NCBI GenBank assembly: GCA_964416175.1 | Contig: CAYQDF010000122.1 | Span: 1 to 9,103 of the forward strand | Length of the DNA stretch: 9,103 nt | Reading direction: 5' to 3' | DNA from: CAYQDF01 sp964416175 | Lineage (GTDB): Bacteria; Chloroflexota; Anaerolineae; Anaerolineales; UBA4823 | In this document: one piece after another, positions 6,125 through 9,103 of the stretch | Layout of the letters: each line of letters begins with the position of its first letter | Position numbering within the stretch: position 1 is the first letter of the stretch | The notes under the pieces: model-generated | The model's input: the letters and a program-made list of their open reading frames with translations, nothing else | Told to the model about the DNA's origin: nothing | Databases searched by the model: none | Position numbers and translations under genes: made by a program

Positions 6125-6154
6125 TTTATAGCACAAATGTTCTGTTAATTTCAA
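6125..6154 (-). promoter_or_regulatory. Sigma70-type promoter of the phage operon
   Basis: On the minus strand TTGAAA (6154-6149), an 18-bp spacer and TATAAA (6130-6125), preceded by TGC, form an extended -10. Each hexamer differs from consensus at one base. Transcription would begin near 6118 and give a leader of about 43 nt before ATG 6075. It is oriented into the phage genes and lies in the gap between mgtE and that operon, which also argues that the operon is transcribed independently of mgtE. Confidence 0.65.
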
Positions 6155-6165
6155 GCTTTTCTGGA

Positions 6166-6196
6166 AAAATTCCCCTTAAAATTCCCCCTTTTTAAG
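6166..6196. repeat. Tandem AAAATTCCCC repeats and overlapping inverted repeat upstream of the phage promoter
   Basis: AAAATTCCCC occurs at 6166-6175 and again at 6178-6187, 12 bp apart and so nearly on one face of the helix. The second copy overlaps an inverted repeat CTTAAAA (6175-6181) / TTTTAAG (6190-6196) with an 8-nt loop. The block lies 12-42 bp upstream of the -35 box, where an activator or UP element would bind. On the minus strand the inverted repeat also follows the mgtE stop and could be a weak AT-rich terminator. No other structure is seen in the 168-nt gap apart from a GGATCGATCC palindrome near 6205-6214. Confidence 0.45.
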
Positions 6197-6243
6197 CAAT
6201 CCGGATCGATCCCCCGTTTCGGCGCAGCGGGAACTGACCTTGC

Positions 6244-7593
6244 TTACAGCCCTAAAACCGCTCGTGCAATCGTAAAGTAAATGAATAATCCAGTTGCATC
6301 CACCAGCGTGCTCATCACCGGCCCGGAGACCACGGTGGGGTCGATCTTCAGCCGCGCCGCCAGGATCGGAAGGATGGCGCCCGATGCATTTGCCCAGACG
6401 ACGATCCCCAGGATGGACAGGGCGACGGTGACCGAAAGGCCGACCGGGGATCCCCAGGTGACCGAACGCAGGTAAGCCGCGATCGCCATGCCCAATCCGA
6501 GCGCCAGACCGACGCGCAGCTCATGCCACAGGGCGCGCAGCGCATCTCCAATGTCAATATCGCCAACCGCCAGCGCCCGGATGATCGTGCTGGTAGCCTG
6601 GGATCCAGCATTGCCGCCGGTCCCGATCAGCAAGGGGATGAAGATTGCCAGGGAGACCACCGCCTGCAGTTCTTCCTGAAAATACCGCATGACAGTGCCG
6701 GTCAGGCTGGCTGTGAGGAAGAGCAGAAGAAGCCAGCCGATACGCTTCCCAGCGACCGAGAGGATCCGGGTCCGGAGGTAGGGGGTCTCCAGCGGTTGAG
6801 CGCCGCCCAGGCGCTGGATGTCTTCGGTGGCTTCTTCGACCACGACATCGATCACATCATCCACGGTGATCACGCCGATCAGCCGACCTTCGCTGTCGAC
6901 GACGGGCAGGGCGAGCAGATCGTAGTGAGAAATGATGCGGGCGACTTCTTCCTGGTCGATGCCAGCCGGGACGGATAGCACTTCCGGATCCATGATGTCG
7001 CCGACCAGGGTCTGTGGATCGGCCACCACGAGCTGGCGCAGGCTCACCACGCCGCACAGGCGGCCCTGGCTGTCGACAACGAAAAGATAATAGATCGACT
7101 CATCCTCTGGCTGCCACGCCCGCAGTGCGGCAATGGCTTCACCGGCGGTCATGCGCCGGCGCAGCGCAAGGAATTCGGATGTCATGAGGCCGCCCGCGCT
7201 CTCGTCCGGATGGATCAACAGCGGGCGCACCTCTTCCGGGTTTTCCAGCCCAGCCAGAAGGTTCTTCGCCTTTTCGACGGAGACATCGCCGAGCAGGTCT
7301 GCTGCTTCGTCGGGCTCCATTTCGTCGATGATGCGCACCGCGGATTCGTGCGGGATGGAGGCGACGAGCTCCGCCGCGTCGCTTTCATCCAGGTTCTCGA
7401 GGATGTCGGCTGAAATCGAGGGGTTTAAATTGGGAAGCAAGGAGACCCGGTCCTGGGCATCCAGCTCTTCGAATACTTCAGCCTGGTCTGCCGGCCTGAG
7501 CGCCTCCAGGATTTGGATAGCTGAGGTGAGGTCCTCTTTCTCGAGTGCAGCTTCGATTTGAGCCAGGATGGCTGCGGTGTTAAAAGTTGCCAT
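6244..7593 (-). CDS. mgtE: Magnesium channel/transporter MgtE
   Basis: 449 residues, the usual full length. MgtE is a dimeric Mg2+-gated inner-membrane channel that lets Mg2+ into the cell and closes when cytosolic Mg2+ is high. Order of parts: helical N-domain rich in acidic residues (about 1-133), two CBS domains (about 136-255; MTSEFLALRRRMTAGEA, VVDSQGRLCGVVSLRQL, VVDSEGRLIGVITVDDVIDV), connecting plug helix (EEATEDIQRLGG, 253-264) and five membrane helices (about 284-448). Signatures are PLLIGTGGNAGSQ (320-332) in the pore region and VVSGPVMSTLVDATGLFIYF (421-440), whose Asp432 corresponds to the pore Mg2+-binding Asp of Thermus MgtE. ATG 7593 has GGAGG 6 nt upstream (7604-7600), but that site is inside a strong hairpin, so expression is probably controlled at translation. 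Looks intact and host-like. Confidence 0.97.
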   Translation of the reverse strand: MATFNTAAILAQIEAALEKEDLTSAIQILEALRPADQAEVFEELDAQDRVSLLPNLNPSISADILENLDESDAAELVASIPHESAVRIIDEMEPDEAADLLGDVSVEKAKNLLAGLENPEEVRPLLIHPDESAGGLMTSEFLALRRRMTAGEAIAALRAWQPEDESIYYLFVVDSQGRLCGVVSLRQLVVADPQTLVGDIMDPEVLSVPAGIDQEEVARIISHYDLLALPVVDSEGRLIGVITVDDVIDVVVEEATEDIQRLGGAQPLETPYLRTRILSVAGKRIGWLLLLFLTASLTGTVMRYFQEELQAVVSLAIFIPLLIGTGGNAGSQATSTIIRALAVGDIDIGDALRALWHELRVGLALGLGMAIAAYLRSVTWGSPVGLSVTVALSILGIVVWANASGAILPILAARLKIDPTVVSGPVMSTLVDATGLFIYFTIARAVLGL

Positions 7594-7597
7594 TGAC

Positions 7598-7627
7598 CAC
7601 CTCCAGGGTCAGTTACCCCTGGAGGTG
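7598..7627 (-). promoter_or_regulatory. Shine-Dalgarno-sequestering hairpin of mgtE
   Basis: CACCTCCAGGG (minus strand 7627-7617) pairs perfectly with CCCTGGAGGTG (7608-7598): 11 bp with an 8-nt loop. The 3' arm contains GGAGG (7604-7600), the only good ribosome site of mgtE. There is no T-run, so the hairpin is not a terminator. It should shut translation unless it is opened, for example by the competing pairing at 7610-7679. Confidence 0.75.
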
Positions 7628-7679
7628 ACAGCCCGTTGGTTTAGGCCACGATGGCGCTGTCTATCGTCCAGGGGGACTG
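7610..7679 (-). ncRNA. Candidate riboswitch-like leader of mgtE (anti-sequester helix with nested stems)
   Basis: Read on the minus strand, CCCCTGGA (7674-7667) can pair with TCCAGGGG (7623-7616), extended across a 1x2 internal loop by CAGT (7679-7676) with ACTG (7613-7610): 12 bp. Within it GACAGC (7661-7656) pairs with GCTGTC (7632-7627), directly followed by GCCA/TGGC (7655-7652 with 7648-7645). The outer helix uses the same bases (7616-7623) that form the 5' arm of the Shine-Dalgarno hairpin, so the two folds exclude each other. This is the logic of a translational riboswitch: outer helix formed, site free; not formed, site hidden. The M-box hallmark GGTGAGGCTCC was not found. Seen by pairing only; the ligand (Mg2+ is natural for mgtE) and the direction of control are inference. 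Confidence 0.5.
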
Positions 7680-7699
7680 TTTAGACCTGTTTGCAATAC

Positions 7700-7725
7700 G
7701 ATGATCATCTTCCCGGTTGCCGGGA
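7700..7725 (-). promoter_or_regulatory. Upstream leader hairpin and palindrome of mgtE
   Basis: TCCCGG-CAA-CCGGGA (7725-7711) is a 6-bp GC-rich hairpin with a 3-nt loop. It is followed at 7709-7700 by the perfect palindrome GATGATCATC. Both lie between the possible -10 box at 7787-7792 and the switching helix, so they may be part of the same structured leader. Read on the plus strand the hairpin is followed only by AGGTTTCTCTT, too poor a T-run for a convincing terminator. Confidence 0.35.
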
Positions 7726-7786
7726 GGTTTCTCTTCGCTCATTTCCAACAACTTCCCCAGCGAGCAGCACGCACGCCGGGTAATGA

Positions 7787-7792
7787 ATTATA
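7787..7792 (-). promoter_or_regulatory. Possible -10 box for mgtE
   Basis: A perfect TATAAT on the minus strand (7792-7787) in the 226-nt gap upstream of mgtE. At 17 or 18 bp further up there is no acceptable -35 (CCCACC), and no TG extension is in the right place. If used, the transcript would start near 7780 with a leader of about 187 nt, long enough for the structures described. Otherwise mgtE could be read from the lipoprotein gene upstream, since no clear terminator separates them. Confidence 0.35.
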
Positions 7793-7819
7793 TTCCAGAT
7801 GTCGTTCCGGTGGGGGCTC

Positions 7820-8311
7820 TTATTCTTCTGCTTCGGCAAACCACTCCCAGACACCACAGTCTGGTCCACCGTCTTGATACAGGTGAATCGTACCTCTTAC
7901 CGAGGTGGGTGAGTTAAAATAACCATTGAGGCTGCCAATGGCCGGACTTTCTAAAGAGAATGATCCACCGATTACAGGGATGGCAGTTGCCGAAGGGAAT
8001 GTGTAAGTGTAAGCAGAGGCGCACGCTTCTGCGAAGCTGGAGGTCCTGGTGATAAACTCCTGGTTCGCGTAGAGATTCAGGAAATTGATGGTGAACAGCA
8101 AGAGATTGCTTCCATCCGTTGAGATTGTGAGCGAGAGGCTGGGACTATCCTTTTGGTTCCCCATGATGATAATTCCATACAGGATCGCTCCTGGCCTGGG
8201 ATTGACGGCGTTGGGGGTCCCCATCTGGATGCTCGAATCGCCAGGGCTGCTGCAGGCAGCGGCCCAGAGAAACAGCCCCTGGAAAAGGAGAGCGGTAATC
8301 TTCCCGGACAT
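7820..8311 (-). CDS. Putative lipoprotein, 163 aa, unknown function
   Basis: The N-terminus MSGKITALLFQGLFLWAAACSS has one Lys, a hydrophobic core and a Cys (20) after AAA. This is a relaxed lipobox (Trp-Ala-Ala-Ala-Cys, lacking the usual Leu at -3), so lipid attachment is probable but not sure. The mature part is low in charge and strand-rich (AILYGIIIMG, SLSLTISTDG, LLLFTINFLNLY, YTYTFPS, GYFNSPTSVRGTIHLY), which suggests a secreted beta sandwich. Cys97 and Cys152 could form a disulfide, the latter in the C-terminal PDCGVWEWFAEAEE. I recognise no family. ATG 8311 is chosen for its AAGGTG site (about 8323-8318); a GTG at 8320 in frame would overlap that site. The gene is divergent from the serine hydrolase at 8477 and co-oriented with mgtE. 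Confidence 0.8.
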   Translation of the reverse strand: MSGKITALLFQGLFLWAAACSSPGDSSIQMGTPNAVNPRPGAILYGIIIMGNQKDSPSLSLTISTDGSNLLLFTINFLNLYANQEFITRTSSFAEACASAYTYTFPSATAIPVIGGSFSLESPAIGSLNGYFNSPTSVRGTIHLYQDGGPDCGVWEWFAEAEE

Positions 8312-8381
8312 GGTACACACCTTTTTGCAAGAGATGCGCGTCGCGTTCCAGTTTTCCCGCCATGAATCCTTCGATAACTAG

Positions 8382-8410
8382 ATCTTAGTGAGAAATGACA
8401 CAAAATGCAA
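8382..8410 (-). promoter_or_regulatory. Possible promoter of the 163-aa lipoprotein gene
   Basis: Minus strand TTGCAT (8410-8405), 17-bp spacer, TAAGAT (8387-8382). The spacing is ideal but the hexamers match consensus at only 3/6 and 4/6. The start would be near 8375, giving a leader of about 64 nt to ATG 8311. It lies next to the palindromes at 8416-8435. Confidence 0.3.
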
Positions 8411-8415
8411 ATTAA

Positions 8416-8435
8416 TGAAATATTTCACAATGTGA
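8416..8435. promoter_or_regulatory. Two overlapping palindromes in the divergent intergenic region
   Basis: TGAAATATTTCA (8416-8427) is a perfect 12-bp palindrome, and TCACA-A-TGTGA (8425-8435) is a second perfect dyad sharing three bases with it. They lie in the AT-rich gap between two divergent lipoprotein genes, just behind the possible minus-strand -35 box, so a regulator of one or both genes could bind here. AT-rich palindromes of this length also occur by chance. Confidence 0.35.
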
Positions 8436-8476
8436 TCTTGAAACTTCCTCCAGAAAAGAATAAACCGAGGAAAAAA

Positions 8477-9103
8477 ATGAGGCCCTCTCTCTGCCGGTGT
8501 AGGCTGCTGATGATCGGTTGGATCGTCCCTTTGTTGGTTGCTTGTGGTCGGGGGGCGCCCGGGCTTACCCCGACGGCAGCTGGAGCGAGGCCAGACCGGA
8601 CCGCCACAGCGCCATCAACTCAGGTCAACGGGCCCCTGGGCGCAGCTTTGGACCAGTTCATCACCAGGAACTATCCGCTCTTCAGCGGATCCGTCCTGGT
8701 TGCCCGTCAGGGCGAACTCCTGCTGAGCAGGGGGTATAAATATGCGGATTGGGAACTCGAAGTAGCGAATACGCCAGGGACAAAATTCCGCATCGCTTCC
8801 CTCACCAAGCCGTTCACGGCGACCGCGATCATGCTGCTGCGGGAGCGCGGTTTGCTGGACGTCGAGGACCGGGTCTGCCGGTTCCTGGCCGGCTGCCCCG
8901 CTTCCTGGAGACCGATCACGATTCACCAGCTGCTCACCCACACTTCCGGGATCCCGGATTACACCGCTCTCCCAGGCGCCTTTGAAGAGGCAGTCTCCCC
9001 CCATTCCGTTTCTGAGCTCATCGAATCGTTTCAGGACGAACCGCTCGAATTTACGCCTGGCGAATCCTTTCTTTACAGCAATTCCGGTTACGTCCTCCTG
9101 GGA
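8477..9103 (+). CDS. Lipoprotein serine hydrolase, class C beta-lactamase/esterase family, C-terminus cut by window edge
   Basis: 209 codons are open to the right edge. MRPSLCRCRLLMIGWIVPLLVACG is a lipoprotein signal with lipobox LVAC (Cys23), followed by a Pro/Thr/Ala linker to about residue 50. The enzyme domain begins about residue 54. FSGSVLVARQGELLLSRGY (69-87) and FRIASLTKPFTA (104-115) hold the SxxK motif with nucleophile Ser108 and Lys111. LLTHTSGIPDY (152-162) is typical of the family, and YSNSGY (200-205) is the YxN motif with Tyr200. Members include AmpC-like lactamases, D-Ala-D-Ala peptidases and esterases; the substrate cannot be told from this, and the family name does not imply antibiotic resistance. 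The third motif (KTG/HxG) lies outside the window. The start is supported by GAGGA (8467-8471) 5 nt upstream; an ATG at 8510 has none. Confidence 0.93.
   Translation, partial: MRPSLCRCRLLMIGWIVPLLVACGRGAPGLTPTAAGARPDRTATAPSTQVNGPLGAALDQFITRNYPLFSGSVLVARQGELLLSRGYKYADWELEVANTPGTKFRIASLTKPFTATAIMLLRERGLLDVEDRVCRFLAGCPASWRPITIHQLLTHTSGIPDYTALPGAFEEAVSPHSVSELIESFQDEPLEFTPGESFLYSNSGYVLLG

Noticed and set aside
5786..6154. N-terminal extension of the 121-aa gene to an ATG at 6154
   Set aside because: It would start within the -35 box of the phage promoter and overlap the whole 97-aa gene; its sequence is Arg/Pro-rich with no ribosome site.
7711..7735. Plus-strand rho-independent terminator (CCCGG-TTG-CCGGG)
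   Set aside because: The following tract AGGTTTCTCTT is not T-rich enough and no plus-strand gene lies upstream.
7594..7800. M-box (ykoK) magnesium riboswitch upstream of mgtE
   Set aside because: The conserved GGTGAGGCTCC core and its partner loops are not found, so the leader is reported as an unclassified structure.
8438..8466. Promoter TTGAAA-17-TAAACC for the serine hydrolase
   Set aside because: It would start transcription after the Shine-Dalgarno at 8467-8471; the -10 matches only 3/6.
1..9103. tRNA, rRNA, CRISPR array, IS element or toxin-antitoxin pair
   Set aside because: Looked for cloverleaf arms, spaced direct repeats, transposase motifs and small paired genes with known motifs; none seen.

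Overview
The window looks like bacterial DNA of moderate to high G+C in which a phage late-gene operon adjoins ordinary chromosomal genes. Every gene from position 1 to 8311 is on the minus strand; one divergent gene runs off the right end on the plus strand. Which bacterium it is cannot be read from the sequence. The style of the small phage proteins recalls Chloroflexota (Anaerolineae) prophages, but that is a weak impression. No integrase, attachment site, tRNA, IS element or CRISPR array is visible.

Phage part (1-6154, read right to left). A good sigma70-type promoter (-35 at 6149-6154, extended -10 at 6125-6133) is followed by a 17-bp dyad and an 11-nt perfect Shine-Dalgarno. It drives a tightly packed set: a three-segment membrane protein (97 aa), a basic helical protein (121 aa), a Cys-rich protein (72 aa) and a coiled-coil protein with a C-terminal membrane segment (96 aa, TTG start). 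The first three junctions overlap by 1 to 8 bases. Then come the large terminase (505 aa), a 92-aa beta-rich protein, a LamG/concanavalin-type lectin-fold protein (256 aa), a 48-aa single-pass membrane protein, the portal protein (467 aa) and a GH25 lysozyme cut by the left edge. Packaging and lysis functions are therefore interleaved: terminase and portal for DNA packaging, a GH25 muramidase for wall degradation, and several small membrane proteins that could be holin-like partners. Capsid and tail genes, if present, lie beyond the left edge.

Chromosomal part (6244-9103). A complete MgtE magnesium channel gene (449 aa) has a structured leader of about 185 nt. In the leader the Shine-Dalgarno is buried in an 11-bp hairpin whose 5' arm can instead pair with an upstream segment, which is the design of a translational riboswitch. 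I saw no resemblance to the M-box. Upstream of mgtE is an unrecognised 163-aa lipoprotein. Divergent from it is the N-terminal 209 residues of a lipoprotein serine hydrolase of the class C beta-lactamase/esterase family (SxxK and YxN both present). The intergenic gap between these two holds two overlapping palindromes.

The point most worth a second look is the mgtE leader. Next are the four-gene head of the phage operon and the placement of the lysozyme directly behind the portal gene.
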